Part shown: one piece after another, positions 8,262 through 17,964 of the stretch
How positions within the stretch are numbered: position 1 is the stretch's first letter
How the letters are laid out: each line of letters opens with the position of its first letter
Assembly: GCF_000007925.1 (NCBI RefSeq)
Contig: NC_005042.1
Span: 372,001-436,000 of the forward strand
Direction: 5' to 3'
DNA from: Prochlorococcus marinus subsp. marinus str. CCMP1375
GTDB taxonomy: Bacteria; Cyanobacteriota; Cyanobacteriia; PCC-6307; Cyanobiaceae
Length of the DNA stretch: 64,000 nt
Program-made: the position numbers and the translations under genes
The notes under the pieces: generated by a model
Seen by the model: the letters and a program-made list of their open reading frames with translations, nothing else
Database searches by the model: none
What the model was told of the DNA's origin: nothing

Positions 8262-8947
8262 TTTTGATGATTGTAAATTTTAAATTGTTTTGCCAAATCT
8301 GCTCCGACTGATGTTCCGATCGAAGATGCGCCAGCCTCAACAAGCTCTAACACTTGATGAAGATTTTTAATGCCACCGGCAACTTTGAGTTCACAGCGGT
8401 TTTTTATCAATGCTCTTAATTTCAAAATATGTGAGGCTTGTATTGGAGTGCCAAATCCATTACCCGCCTGAATGCCTCTAGCACCTGCATCTATTGATGC
8501 TTCTATTGCTAAAGAAAGCTTTTCTTCAGGGATTCTTATTGAGTCTAAAATCACCCTATAAGGAAGCCCTATCTTAAATATTTCTGCAAGTTCTTCGGCA
8601 AAGCTGTCGATTTTTCCTTCGTAAAGCTTCAGGTAATTTGGAACTATGTCGAGCTCTTCGGCACCATGCTCTGCTGCCAATTCCGCTTCAGTTTTTTTTA
8701 TTGAGTTAGGAATATCGCCAAAAGGAAAGGCTATAACAGCTATAAGTTTGGTTTGTTTGTTTTTCCCAAGACTTTTTCTGGCAGCTTGGATTCGAATAAG
8801 ATTTGTACACAACCCTGCAAAATTAAAATGTTTGCATACATCACAGATTTGATTTAGTGAATCTAAATTAATATGTGGATCAAGAGCAGCTTGATGGATA
8901 AAAGAATTTATTTCACTTATTTCTAAATTATTTGATTTGTATTGCAT
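8258..8947 (-). CDS. deoC: DeoC-like aldolase-fold protein lacking the Schiff-base lysine
   Basis: A TIM-barrel protein homologous to deoxyribose-phosphate aldolase (DERA), which cleaves 2-deoxyribose 5-phosphate through a lysine Schiff base. Family features present are AFPFGD, AEELDIVPNY (with the catalytic Asp position), and LKVAGGIKN followed by AGASSIGTSVGAD. However, where DERA has VKTSTGFG the sequence reads IQAGNGFG, so the Schiff-base lysine is Gln and the TST is changed. Activity as an aldolase is therefore doubtful; the phosphate-binding end of the barrel is kept. 229 residues. It overlaps recO by 4 bases and hpf by 1 base, forming a tight hpf-deoC-recO operon. The symbol denotes homology only. 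Confidence 0.85.
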   Translation of the reverse strand: MQYKSNNLEISEINSFIHQAALDPHINLDSLNQICDVCKHFNFAGLCTNLIRIQAARKSLGKNKQTKLIAVIAFPFGDIPNSIKKTEAELAAEHGAEELDIVPNYLKLYEGKIDSFAEELAEIFKIGLPYRVILDSIRIPEEKLSLAIEASIDAGARGIQAGNGFGTPIQASHILKLRALIKNRCELKVAGGIKNLHQVLELVEAGASSIGTSVGADLAKQFKIYNHQN

Positions 8948-9534
8948 TAGTTTTTTGCTTGTATTACACCATACCCTCCATTTTTTCTTCTATAAATAAC
9001 CTGCAATTGTTCACTTTCTGCCTCTTTAAATAGATAAAAATCATGATCTATTAGATCAAGTTGATGTTGCGCTTGCTCAATGTTCATGGGATGCATTGGG
9101 AAATATTTGCGACGAATTCCAGGCTTTGGGAGCTTGGCTTCTTTGCCTTCTACAAGCGATCCATTTATTGATTTGTCTTCTAGTACTTCTTCAGTTGTTG
9201 GGGTTATAGAGGCTCTGTGACCAGGGCTGTGATGATGGTCACTATGTCTTTCTTTGTACCTTCTTAATTGACGACACAATTTGTTTGAGACTAAGTCAAT
9301 GCTTGCATAAAGGTTCTGGCTGCGTTCTTGTGCACGAATTACAGTCCCATTAGCAAAAACAGTAACCTCAGCAGTTTGTTGGGGGACTCTTGGATTCTTT
9401 GCTACTGATAGATGGACATCAGCCTCTTTGACCATGTCACCAAAATGGTGAATAGCTTTTTCTAGCTTTGATTTTGTGTATTCGCGCAATGCAGGAGTCA
9501 ACTCAAGATTTCGTCCATGAATCAGCACTTTCAT
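8947..9534 (-). CDS. hpf: Ribosome hibernation promoting factor, long form (LrtA)
   Basis: Binds the 30S subunit and dimerises 70S ribosomes into inactive 100S particles during stress or darkness; the cyanobacterial protein is also called light-repressed LrtA. The N-terminal S30AE domain (about residues 1-100) starts [19 protein letters not shown] and includes [11 protein letters not shown]. After a histidine/serine-rich linker, the C-terminal dimerisation domain has [20 protein letters not shown] and [10 protein letters not shown]. The strong AAGGAG Shine-Dalgarno lies 7-8 bases before ATG. First gene of the hpf-deoC-recO set, divergent from lipB across only 25 bases. Confidence 0.93.
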   Translation of the reverse strand: MKVLIHGRNLELTPALREYTKSKLEKAIHHFGDMVKEADVHLSVAKNPRVPQQTAEVTVFANGTVIRAQERSQNLYASIDLVSNKLCRQLRRYKERHSDHHHSPGHRASITPTTEEVLEDKSINGSLVEGKEAKLPKPGIRRKYFPMHPMNIEQAQHQLDLIDHDFYLFKEAESEQLQVIYRRKNGGYGVIQAKN

Positions 9535-9559
9535 TTGTACTTCTCCTTATCTAGAAGAT

Positions 9560-10234
9560 ATGCATAATTTAGTTATAAATGATTTACCAGAAGAAGGTCT
9601 CCCTACGGCTCTTTTTGAACCATCTGAATTAATAGATTTTAAGATTGCATGGGATTGGCAAAGAAAATGGCAAGAAAAACTTCTAGCAGAACCATCTAAT
9701 AAGCAGGCAGTTTGGATGCTGGAGCATTTTGATTGTTATACCTTAGGCCGAGGGGCTAGCGAAGATAATTTGCTTTTTGATGTTGAGAAACCACCGATTG
9801 ATTTTTATCGAATTGATAGAGGAGGTGATGTGACTCACCATTTGCCTGGTCAATTAGTTGTCTATTTAGTACTTGATCTTCGTCGCTATAAAACAGATTT
9901 GGATTGGTATTTGAGGCAACTTGAGAATGTTTTGCTTGATGTATTAGATGGGTTAGGTCTAAATGGTTATCGAATCAATGGGATGACAGGTGTTTGGTGT
10001 AATGGGAAAAAGGTAGCTTCTATTGGGATTAGTTGCAGAAGATGGATTACTCAACATGGTATAGCCCTTAATGTTGACTGTGATCTTTTAGGTTTCAATC
10101 AGATAGTTCCTTGTGGGCTGAAAGATTATCAAACTGGGCGACTCAATTCTTGGCTCCCAAAATTACAAATGAAAGAAGTTCGTTTTTTAATGAAGAAAAG
10201 CTTGAATAAGCGTTTCGGATTGTTATGGATATAG
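9560..10234 (+). CDS. lipB: Octanoyl-[ACP]:protein N-octanoyltransferase LipB
   Basis: Transfers octanoate from octanoyl-ACP to lipoyl domains, the first step in lipoate attachment; the pdhC E2 product encoded 3 kb downstream is one expected substrate. Signatures are [25 protein letters not shown], the catalytic lysine in GKKVASIGI and the catalytic cysteine in IVPCGL. Length 224 is typical. ATG at 9560 starts [13 protein letters not shown]; the intergenic space to hpf is 25 bases, so its promoter must overlap hpf coding sequence. Confidence 0.94.
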   Translation: MHNLVINDLPEEGLPTALFEPSELIDFKIAWDWQRKWQEKLLAEPSNKQAVWMLEHFDCYTLGRGASEDNLLFDVEKPPIDFYRIDRGGDVTHHLPGQLVVYLVLDLRRYKTDLDWYLRQLENVLLDVLDGLGLNGYRINGMTGVWCNGKKVASIGISCRRWITQHGIALNVDCDLLGFNQIVPCGLKDYQTGRLNSWLPKLQMKEVRFLMKKSLNKRFGLLWI

Positions 10235-10287
10235 TAAAAAAAACTCTGAAAACAGATAAGAATTAAGTATTGGGAAATAAATTTTCA

Positions 10288-12297
10288 ATGTCAAAAATTT
10301 GGAGAAAAAGCGTGGATTTTGATAAAAGAGTCAAACATTTCAGGAAAAGGAGCAATTTAGACTTAGCAGAATCCACTTGGATTCCTGCTAAGGAAGAGAA
10401 GCAAGCCTTAGAAGCTCATATTTCTGTAAAAGGAATTAATAGAGTTGATCAAATTTGGCCATGGTTGAAAGAAAATCACGGCAATGTTTTAGCTGTTAAT
10501 TCACCTCATTATATTTTCCCAGAGCGTTATAACTATGAAGAACTTGCAGACAAGATTGCTGTTGCAGCAGCTGCTTTTGAATCCTTAGGAGTTGTTAGTG
10601 GAGATGTTGTGGCTTTATTTTCAGAAAATAGCCCTAGATGGTTGATTGCGGATCAAGGGTTAATGAGATTAGGCGCATCAAATGCAGTGCGAGGAAGTTC
10701 AGCACCAGTTGAAGAACTTCGGTACATCTTGGCTGATTCTCGTTCGGTTGGATTGGTAGTTCAATCATCGGAGTTATGGAAAGCCCTTGCTTTAAGTGAA
10801 GATGATAAGAAGCAATTTAAGTTTGTTTTACAAATAGAAGGCCAACCAGAAAATAATCTTCTTGGGTGGGAAGAGTTTTTACTTAAGGGTGCCAATAAAA
10901 GTCCAATTAATGCTTTTAAGGAGGCTACTGGGATTACAGCAAATTCTTCTATCGCAACTATTCTCTACACCTCAGGGACTACAGGAAAGCCAAAGGGTGT
11001 TCCGCTTACTCATGACAACCTTTTGCATCAAATGAGGTCTTTAGCATGTATAGCCAGTCCTCCACCAGGGACTCCTTTGCTTAGTGTTTTGCCAATTTGG
11101 CATTCTTATGAAAGAAGTGCTGAGTATTATTTTTTCTCTTGTGCATGTTCTCAACATTACACCACTATTAAGCATTTTAAACAAGATTTGCAAACAGTAA
11201 GACCTGTTGTTATGGCTACTGTTCCAAGGCTTTGGGAAGCTGTTAAAACAGGATTTGACGAAGCCCTAAAGAAAATGCCTAGATCGCGTCAAATGGTCTT
11301 AAAAGCAGCTCTTAATAACAGTCGTTTGTTTAAGGCAGCCCTACGTAAATCAAGGAATTTATTGTTGCTTGAGATCAATAAAACTAATAGAGCTATTGCT
11401 TTTTCTGAAGTCGTTTTTCGTTGGCCAATTCATGCACTTGCTTCTAAGCTTTTGTGGCCGAAGGTTCTTCAGCAGTTGTCAGGAGGCAGGTTACGTTTTC
11501 CTATTAATGGAGGAGGAGCGATAGCGCCTCATGTTGATACTTTCTTTGAGGCCTTAGGAGTTGAATTATTGGTTGGGTATGGACTTACTGAAACAAGCCC
11601 TGTTTTGAGTTGTAGGCGAACTTGGAGAAATATTAGAGGCAGTTCAGGCTTGCCCTTGCCTGAAACTGAGTTTCGCATTGTTGATCCTCTCAATGGTGGA
11701 CCACTGAAGTTTTCTCAACAAGGGAGAGTTCTAGTGCGTGGGCCTCAAGTAATGAATGGCTATTTAAGAAAGCCTGAAGAAACATCCAAAGTACTAGATC
11801 AGAAGGGCTGGTTTGATACTGGAGATCTTGGGATGCTCCTTGCTGATGGTTCTATTGTTTTGACTGGACGTGCTAAAGACACAATCGTATTAAGTAATGG
11901 AGAAAATGTTGAACCAGGACCTTTAGAAGAGTTCTTGTTAGGAAGTCCGCTTATCGAACAGATAATAATGATTGGTCAAGATGAAAGACAATTAGGCGCT
12001 TTAATAGTCCCTGATATTGATCAAATTTTGAAATGGGCACATCAAAGAAATCTTTTCTTAAAAGAAGATTTAGGTGGGGGAATGGGCGATTTAAAACTCA
12101 GAAGATTGCTTCAACGAGAAGTGAATGACATTCTTTCAAAACGCCCAGGTTCTCGCTCAGATGAAAGGGTGGCAGGTATTGCATTGGTTAAACCATTCTC
12201 AATAGAGAATGGTTTGTTGACTCAGACGCTTAAGCAAAGGCGCAATAAAATCGTAGAAAGAGACCAAAAAGCAATTGAGGATATTTTCAACCGATAA
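10288..12297 (+). CDS. aas: Long-chain acyl-ACP/acyl-CoA synthetase
   Basis: Adenylate-forming enzyme that activates free fatty acids; in cyanobacteria the single such enzyme acts as acyl-ACP synthetase, recycling fatty acids released from membrane lipids. The AMP-binding P-loop-like motif TILYTSGTTGKPKGVPLTH is at about residue 225, followed by the A5 motif GYGLTETSPVLS, the A8-type DTGDLGMLLADGSIVLTGRAKD hinge region (in two parts), and LSNGENVEPGPLE. About 669 residues from ATG 10288; an in-frame TTG at 10270 is an alternative start. Near its 3' end is an 11-base-pair perfect inverted repeat (12190-12215). A lipB neighbour suggests no strict operon. Confidence 0.88.
   Translation: MSKIWRKSVDFDKRVKHFRKRSNLDLAESTWIPAKEEKQALEAHISVKGINRVDQIWPWLKENHGNVLAVNSPHYIFPERYNYEELADKIAVAAAAFESLGVVSGDVVALFSENSPRWLIADQGLMRLGASNAVRGSSAPVEELRYILADSRSVGLVVQSSELWKALALSEDDKKQFKFVLQIEGQPENNLLGWEEFLLKGANKSPINAFKEATGITANSSIATILYTSGTTGKPKGVPLTHDNLLHQMRSLACIASPPPGTPLLSVLPIWHSYERSAEYYFFSCACSQHYTTIKHFKQDLQTVRPVVMATVPRLWEAVKTGFDEALKKMPRSRQMVLKAALNNSRLFKAALRKSRNLLLLEINKTNRAIAFSEVVFRWPIHALASKLLWPKVLQQLSGGRLRFPINGGGAIAPHVDTFFEALGVELLVGYGLTETSPVLSCRRTWRNIRGSSGLPLPETEFRIVDPLNGGPLKFSQQGRVLVRGPQVMNGYLRKPEETSKVLDQKGWFDTGDLGMLLADGSIVLTGRAKDTIVLSNGENVEPGPLEEFLLGSPLIEQIIMIGQDERQLGALIVPDIDQILKWAHQRNLFLKEDLGGGMGDLKLRRLLQREVNDILSKRPGSRSDERVAGIALVKPFSIENGLLTQTLKQRRNKIVERDQKAIEDIFNR
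12190..12215. repeat. Perfect 11-bp inverted repeat inside the acyl synthetase gene
   Basis: AAACCATTCTC, a 4-base AATA loop, then GAGAATGGTTT. The stem is perfect and lies about 80 bases before the stop codon, in sequence coding VKPFSIENGLL. It could fold in mRNA or single-stranded DNA; no U-run follows. Confidence 0.5.
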
Positions 12298-12364
12298 TTA
12301 TTTACCTATTTAGTTGACCTAATTACCATTGGCTGAGAACCTTGGCGTTGGTAATAGTTTTTTC

Positions 12365-12808
12365 ATGGCCGAAGTAAATTCCATCTCAATTAAGCGATCC
12401 ATCACAATTCGTGCGGTGGTTACTCCTGCTTGGAAAGAAGAAGCAGAAAGGGAAATCAGTGCTGCAATTGCAACAAGTGATCAGCAATTAGCGCAATTAG
12501 AAAAAGAAGGCCAACAAGTAGTCGAAGGATTGAGGACTCAAAGTGCAAATCCTTTAGACCCAAGAGTGCAAGAACAAGTTGCGCAAGTTCAACAACAAGT
12601 TGCTGCAAAAAGATCTGAATTGGAAGAACAAAAAACAAATTTGCTTCAACAGCAAAGTCAAGTAAGGGAATTAGAGATGGAACAGATCGTTGACCAGGGA
12701 CAGATAGAGAGCTTCTGTGATCTAAAAGTTGGGGATAATTTAGTTAAGAAAATGCAAGTTTCATTGCTCGTTCGAGATGGTGTTGTTGAATCTATTGATC
12801 AAGATTAA
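12365..12808 (+). CDS. YlqD-like coiled-coil protein
   Basis: A 147-residue protein (ATG at 12365; a TTG at 12329 would add 12 residues) with a beta-rich N-terminal segment (SISIKRSITIRAVVTPAWK), a glutamine-rich central coiled coil from about residue 30 to 110 (QQLAQLEKEGQQVVEG, QVAQVQQQVAAKRSELEEQ), and a compact C-terminal beta segment (LKVGDNLVKKMQVSLLVRDG). This layout matches the YlqD family, whose function is unknown. It lies 67 bases upstream of pdhC on the same strand. No signal peptide. The family assignment is from pattern memory. Confidence 0.75.
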   Translation: MAEVNSISIKRSITIRAVVTPAWKEEAEREISAAIATSDQQLAQLEKEGQQVVEGLRTQSANPLDPRVQEQVAQVQQQVAAKRSELEEQKTNLLQQQSQVRELEMEQIVDQGQIESFCDLKVGDNLVKKMQVSLLVRDGVVESIDQD

Positions 12809-12874
12809 TTTTTTGCTTTTGTTTCTTGGGGCAATAGGTCTTTAAGATTGGTTCAAAACTTTAGGGAGAAGGCA

Positions 12875-14257
12875 TTGGCAAGTCACGACATTTTTATGCC
12901 AGCTCTTAGTTCGACTATGACTGAGGGAAAGATTGTTGAATGGTTAAAGCAACCAGGAGAGAAAGTCTCTCGCGGTGAGTCAGTACTTGTTGTTGAATCT
13001 GATAAAGCTGATATGGATGTTGAGTCATTTCAAGATGGCTTCCTGGCCGCGGTTTTAATGCCCTCAGGAAGCACTGTGCCAGTAGGAGAAACGATTGGCT
13101 TGATAGTTGAGACTGAAGCGGAAATCCCTGCAGTTCAGGCCGCTAACCCAACCAAAAGTAATGTTTCGCCTCCAGAGAATCTTTCTGTTTCTAAAGACTC
13201 CAAACAAACTTCAGATGATTCCAAACAAACTCCTGAAGATAAGCCCTCTACAGCTGAACCTTTCACTTCTCCAAAAGCATCAAGTGCATCATTGCCTGCT
13301 AAAGCAATAATCAATCAAGGTCGAATCGTTGCAACACCTCGTGCAAAAAAACTTTCTACTCAACTTGGGGTTGATCTTGCAACCGTTTCTGGTACTGGTC
13401 CACACGGAAGAATCCAAGCAGAAGATGTCCAAAAGGCTCAAGGGCAACCAATAACTGTTCCATGGATTGCTGAAAGCAATGCGCCTGCCTCTATTCCAAC
13501 TGCACCATCAGTTGTTGTCACTGAGAGTTCTAGGAATAGATCGCAGCCAGTTGAAGTTCCAAAAGGCAATAGTTTTGGAAATCCTGGCGAAACTATCCCA
13601 TTTAATACCCTTCAGCAGGCAGTCAATAGGAATATGGAGATGAGTTTGTCTGTTCCTTGTTTCAGAGTAGGGTATGCAATTACAACAGATAAGCTTGATG
13701 CCTTTTATAAGCAAGTAAAGCCTAAGGGTGTAACTATGACAGCGTTGTTGGCAAAAGCTGTTGGCAAGACTCTTGCAAGGCACCCTCAGCTAAATGCAGC
13801 TTGGAGCAATGAGGGAATGACATATCCAAAACAAATTAATGTTGCAGTAGCAGTGGCAATGGAAGAAGGAGGTCTTATTACCCCTGTCCTTCAGAATGCT
13901 GATCTCACAGATTTGTTCGAATTATCACGTCAATGGGCTGATTTGGTCAAACGTTCTAGAACCAAGCAACTTCAACCAAATGAATACAATAGCGGGACAT
14001 TTACACTTTCAAATTTGGGTATGTTTGGAGTAGATCGTTTTGACGCGATACTTCCTCCTAATACAGGAGGCATTTTGGCAGTTGCAGCGTCTCTCCCTAA
14101 AGTCATAGCGGGGAGAGACGGATCCATTTCAGTTAAGCGTCAAATGCAAGTAAATCTAACTGCTGACCATCGAGTTGTTTATGGTGCAGATGGTGCTTCT
14201 TTCTTAAAAGATCTTGCTAATTTAATTGAGAATAATCCTGAAAGCCTTTCTTCTTGA
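12875..14257 (+). CDS. pdhC: Pyruvate dehydrogenase E2, dihydrolipoamide acetyltransferase
   Basis: Core subunit of the pyruvate dehydrogenase complex, moving acetyl groups from E1 to CoA. One N-terminal lipoyl domain (DIFMPALSSTMTEGKIVEW; lipoyl lysine in ESDKADMDVES near residue 43), a serine/proline-rich linker to about residue 150, the E1/E3-binding domain (ATPRAKKLSTQLGVDLATV), a second linker, and the C-terminal catalytic domain with the active-site DHRVVYGADGASFL. Homologues begin MATHDIFMPA, so TTG at 12875, preceded by AGGGAGAAGG, is preferred over the TTG at 12848. About 460 residues. The lipoyl domain is an expected LipB substrate. Confidence 0.93.
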   Translation: MASHDIFMPALSSTMTEGKIVEWLKQPGEKVSRGESVLVVESDKADMDVESFQDGFLAAVLMPSGSTVPVGETIGLIVETEAEIPAVQAANPTKSNVSPPENLSVSKDSKQTSDDSKQTPEDKPSTAEPFTSPKASSASLPAKAIINQGRIVATPRAKKLSTQLGVDLATVSGTGPHGRIQAEDVQKAQGQPITVPWIAESNAPASIPTAPSVVVTESSRNRSQPVEVPKGNSFGNPGETIPFNTLQQAVNRNMEMSLSVPCFRVGYAITTDKLDAFYKQVKPKGVTMTALLAKAVGKTLARHPQLNAAWSNEGMTYPKQINVAVAVAMEEGGLITPVLQNADLTDLFELSRQWADLVKRSRTKQLQPNEYNSGTFTLSNLGMFGVDRFDAILPPNTGGILAVAASLPKVIAGRDGSISVKRQMQVNLTADHRVVYGADGASFLKDLANLIENNPESLSS

Positions 14258-14307
14258 AGCTGTTCTCCCTTCTTATTCAGGTGGTTTGTAATTATTTTTG
14301 AAATCCA

Positions 14308-15420
14308 TTGGTTATTGATCCGAGAGATTTTTTACTTAGCTCTTACGACTATGAGTTGAATTCAAGCCTTATAGCGCAAGAACCAATTGAGCCTAGGCAT
14401 AATGCTCGTATGCTTCATGTGTCTAAGCGAAGCGGGGAAGGGCTTAAGGCTTTTCACTTAAAGGTTTGGGACTTATTGGCTGAGCTAAGAGCGGGCGACT
14501 TGCTTGTAATGAATGACACGCGTGTTTTGAAGGCAAGATTGAAGGTGAGGTTGCGGAATGGTACTTTTGTAGAACTTTTCTTGTTAGAACCAAAAGGCCA
14601 AGGGCGATGGTTGTGCCTTGCGAAACCAGCAAAGAAGCTTCGTGCTGGTGATTGTATATGGATGGAATCTTCTGGAGAGGAATCCATTCCGTTGAAGATT
14701 ATTGATCAAGACATTAGTACTGGAGGAAGAATAGTACAGTTCCCTGAACTTTTTAGTGATAGGCGGAAGATAGAGCCTCTTCTAGAGAAATTCGGAGAAA
14801 TACCATTGCCTCCATATATAAATCGATGCGATTTCAAGGATGTTAATCGATATCAAACTAGATATGCATCTACTCCTGGAGCTGTTGCCGCACCCACGGC
14901 TGGCTTGCATTTAAGTGACCAATTTTTGGAGGCTTTATCTCAACAAGGTATTAAAGATGCAAAAGTGACTCTTCATGTTGGACTGGGTACCTTTAGACCA
15001 TTAGTTGAGGAAAACCTAGCCAATTTGCATCTACATAGCGAGTGGGTTGAAGTAAAAGAAGAAGTTGTTTCAGCAATTAAAGAATGTCGTGATAGAGGTG
15101 GAAGGGTTATTGCTATTGGTACAACTACTGTTAGATCACTTGAGGCATCTTTCTTGGCAGGCGATGGTTGCTTGAAACCTTTTAAAGGTGAAGTTGATCT
15201 AGTTATCAAGCCTGGTTATAAATTCGGAATAGTTGATGGGTTACTAACGAATTTCCATCTTCCGAAAAGCTCATTGTTATTACTTGTGAGTGCTCTTATT
15301 GGACGAGAAAACTTGCTTGAACTGTATAAAGAAGCGATTGACCAAAAATATAGGTTTTTCTCTTATGGGGATGCAATGTTTATTTCCCCAGAGGGCGTTT
15401 TGCCATCTGCACGACTTTAG
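14308..15420 (+). CDS. queA: S-adenosylmethionine:tRNA ribosyltransferase-isomerase
   Basis: Adds the epoxycyclopentanediol moiety to preQ1 in tRNA, the penultimate step of queuosine synthesis. 370 residues with family landmarks [18 protein letters not shown] near the start, [49 protein letters not shown], and [17 protein letters not shown]. The start appears to be TTG at 14308; there is no ATG before the conserved [10 protein letters not shown] block. Its stop overlaps the cysK stop by 4 bases on the opposite strand, so the two messages would be complementary at their 3' ends. Confidence 0.94.
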   Translation: MVIDPRDFLLSSYDYELNSSLIAQEPIEPRHNARMLHVSKRSGEGLKAFHLKVWDLLAELRAGDLLVMNDTRVLKARLKVRLRNGTFVELFLLEPKGQGRWLCLAKPAKKLRAGDCIWMESSGEESIPLKIIDQDISTGGRIVQFPELFSDRRKIEPLLEKFGEIPLPPYINRCDFKDVNRYQTRYASTPGAVAAPTAGLHLSDQFLEALSQQGIKDAKVTLHVGLGTFRPLVEENLANLHLHSEWVEVKEEVVSAIKECRDRGGRVIAIGTTTVRSLEASFLAGDGCLKPFKGEVDLVIKPGYKFGIVDGLLTNFHLPKSSLLLLVSALIGRENLLELYKEAIDQKYRFFSYGDAMFISPEGVLPSARL

Positions 15421-16403
15421 TTGGTTTTGGGTTGTTCGATAATACCTGTTGGGACTTCTGCGAACATTACTGATGAGAGATAGCGCTCAGCAAGGTCTGG
15501 TAAAACAACAACAATTGTTTTGCCAGCAAATTGTTCTTGTTCGGCCAATCGAATTGCAGCTGTTGCTGCAGCTCCGCAAGATATACCAACTAGTAAGCCT
15601 TCTTCTTTTGCCAAGCGAAGAGCCATTGCGATTGATTCTTCATTACTGACTTGCTCAACTTGGTCAACTAATGAGAGGTCTAAATTTTTAGGGATAAATC
15701 CAGCTCCGATGCCTTGTATTTTATGAGGTCCTGGCTTTACTTCTTGGCCATTGATGGTTTGGGAAATCACAGGGCTATGGGATGGTTCTACTGCTACGGA
15801 AAGAACTTGTTTCCTTTTCTCTTGCTTTAAAAATTTTGATACACCAGTAATAGTTCCTCCAGTGCCTACTCCTGCAACAAGTACATCAATGTTCCCATTG
15901 CAGTCATTCCAGATTTCTGGACCTGTTGTTTTGAAGTGAATCTCTGGATTGGCAGGGTTGTCAAATTGTCCAGGCATGAAATATTTATTAGGATCACTTT
16001 CTGCAATCTCTTTTGCTTTTGCAATAGCGCCAGGCATACCTTTTGCAGCTTCAGTAAGAATTAGTTCAGCACCAAGGACTGCCATTACCCTCCTCCTTTC
16101 CAAGGACATTGACTCAGGCATTGTGAGTGTTAGTTTGTAACCCTTTGCAGCAGCAGTAAAAGCAAGGGCAATACCAGTATTACCTGAAGTGGGTTCAATA
16201 ATGGTTTGCTGTTTATTGAGGAGACCTTTCTTTTCTGCATCCCAAATCATGTTCGCTCCAATTCTGCATTTGACGCTATATGCAGGATTGCGACCTTCGA
16301 TTTTTGCCAAAACTGTTGCTTTACAGTTTTTGGTAACAGAGTGAAGTTTTACTAGCGGGGTGTTGCCTATTGCAAGGCTGTTGTCTTCGTATATTGGGGT
16401 CAT
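15417..16403 (-). CDS. cysK: Cysteine synthase (O-acetylserine sulfhydrylase)
   Basis: PLP enzyme making cysteine from O-acetylserine and sulfide. The PLP lysine is in [13 protein letters not shown] (about residue 45), the substrate loop is [12 protein letters not shown], the phosphate loop is [11 protein letters not shown], and the C-terminal [11 protein letters not shown] serine region is present. 328 residues, typical. It is the last gene of a minus-strand sulfur amino acid group with the two trans-sulfuration genes upstream, separated by 88 bases, and it converges with queA with a 4-base overlap. Confidence 0.94.
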   Translation of the reverse strand: MTPIYEDNSLAIGNTPLVKLHSVTKNCKATVLAKIEGRNPAYSVKCRIGANMIWDAEKKGLLNKQQTIIEPTSGNTGIALAFTAAAKGYKLTLTMPESMSLERRRVMAVLGAELILTEAAKGMPGAIAKAKEIAESDPNKYFMPGQFDNPANPEIHFKTTGPEIWNDCNGNIDVLVAGVGTGGTITGVSKFLKQEKRKQVLSVAVEPSHSPVISQTINGQEVKPGPHKIQGIGAGFIPKNLDLSLVDQVEQVSNEESIAMALRLAKEEGLLVGISCGAAATAAIRLAEQEQFAGKTIVVVLPDLAERYLSSVMFAEVPTGIIEQPKTN

Positions 16404-16491
16404 GATGATTAATCAACCATTTAATAATTAGCTAAGGAATTTGCTTCTTGCATAATTCTGATGTTGATCTAAAAACTGTTAAGGGCTTTAT

Positions 16492-17964
16492 TTAGTTATT
16501 CAAGGCTTTTTGAAATCTATCCCAAAGGTCTTCGGTTGCTTCAAGACCAACGGAAACCCTTATAAGCGAAGATGGGACACCACATTGTTTTGCCCAATTT
16601 AGTTCGTTGTAATGGGCTAACAGAACGTATGGACATACCAAAGTAAAGATTGTTCCTAAGCTAGGCCCTTTGCAAACTTTTAATGAGTTATAAAATCTTT
16701 CTGCTTTTGAGACACCTCCATGTAATTCAAATGAAAACAAACAGCCGAATCCTGCATTTGGTTTCATAAGCAATTGAAAGTTCGGGCATTGTGCAGGATG
16801 CAGGACTCTTGCTACATCTGGGTGAGCCTCTAAACGATTCTTGAGATTTATGCATGCTTTGTTTAATTCAGGTATACGACTAGTGACATCTTTACTTGCC
16901 TTTTGAAGAGCGATTGCATCTGAATCAGATAAGTTGCTTACAGAGACCAAAGGAATTATTTCTTTTAAGACTTCTTTCCATGGAGACTTTGGACTGATTG
17001 TTAGAGAACCTGCCATGATGTCTCCTTGTCCTGCGAAGCTTTTAGTAAGAGAGCTAAAGACAAGGTCTGCATACGGTAGAGGGTCAATGTTTATGGCTGA
17101 ACCAATAGTGTCATCTGCAATTACTGGGATTCCACGATCATGAGCCATCTTTGTAATTAGAGGCAGATCAACACATTTGAGCATAGGGTTACTAGGCAAT
17201 TCAACTATTACGGCTGAAGGCTTTTTCTGGTCAAGTTGTTTGGCAAGCTCTATTGGATTAGGGTTAAGTAGCAATTCACTTCCATCAAATATCACTTGAG
17301 GAAGCTTTAAGACATCAACATATGGGAACCCCAGTTGAAATGCTGCTTTCCTAGGCCTGATTTCTCTTAAAGCCTCAAGAGCTGTGGTTAAAGCAGCCAT
17401 GCCTGAAGGGTGCAGTTGAATTAAATCAGAGTTGCAACCATAAATTTTGGCAAGCCTTTTGCGGATAGAGTTTCTAGCTGCCTCACCTTCATTAATTGAA
17501 GGAGCCTTTTCTTTATTAAGAGCTATCGCTGCTTGTCTAGATGATGCCCCTAGCCCTGTATGTTGCCAGAATGCTTTTGCGGCAGGAGTTGCTTTATCGT
17601 CAACTATTAAACATTGAAGTCCAGAAAATTCTTGAATAATTACTTCTGAATTTGAATTTAATTTTTGGCAGTATTCTTTGGCTTTTTTTGCGGAGTTAAT
17701 ATTGGGATAAGGCCAGACGCTTTGTGACTCGTTTTCTTGAAAAACAAGTGCCTTTTTTGCTATTAGTTTAATTAAAGGGTTGAAACCAAAACGTGGATAA
17801 ATTGCTTGAAGTGCATTTATGCAGTATGGATCTTTTTCCTCATACGCAATAACATCTTGCCAACGAGGTAATGCTACTGAAACTGCATGGGGACTTTGTG
17901 GAATTGCCTGCCCAAGATGTTTGGCTTCCCACAAGGGGTCTGATAGCAAATTGTTTCCAATCAC
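16492..17964 (-). CDS. Cystathionine gamma-synthase-like enzyme with long N-terminal region
   Basis: A 490-residue trans-sulfuration PLP enzyme (Cys/Met metabolism family); the C-terminal 350 residues carry the PLP-lysine segment SSLTKSFAGQGDIMAG, VIVELPSNPML and VIADDTIGSA. The first 140 residues are an extension absent from usual bacterial MetB (about 380 residues); it has PHAVSVALPRWQDVIAYEE and IYPRFGFNPLI, a pattern I recall from fungal Str2-type cystathionine gamma-synthases. Expected reaction is O-acyl-homoserine plus cysteine to cystathionine, but this is inference. It overlaps the upstream metB-like gene by 4 bases, so the two are cotranslated. Confidence 0.8.
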   Translation of the reverse strand: MIGNNLLSDPLWEAKHLGQAIPQSPHAVSVALPRWQDVIAYEEKDPYCINALQAIYPRFGFNPLIKLIAKKALVFQENESQSVWPYPNINSAKKAKEYCQKLNSNSEVIIQEFSGLQCLIVDDKATPAAKAFWQHTGLGASSRQAAIALNKEKAPSINEGEAARNSIRKRLAKIYGCNSDLIQLHPSGMAALTTALEALREIRPRKAAFQLGFPYVDVLKLPQVIFDGSELLLNPNPIELAKQLDQKKPSAVIVELPSNPMLKCVDLPLITKMAHDRGIPVIADDTIGSAINIDPLPYADLVFSSLTKSFAGQGDIMAGSLTISPKSPWKEVLKEIIPLVSVSNLSDSDAIALQKASKDVTSRIPELNKACINLKNRLEAHPDVARVLHPAQCPNFQLLMKPNAGFGCLFSFELHGGVSKAERFYNSLKVCKGPSLGTIFTLVCPYVLLAHYNELNWAKQCGVPSSLIRVSVGLEATEDLWDRFQKALNN

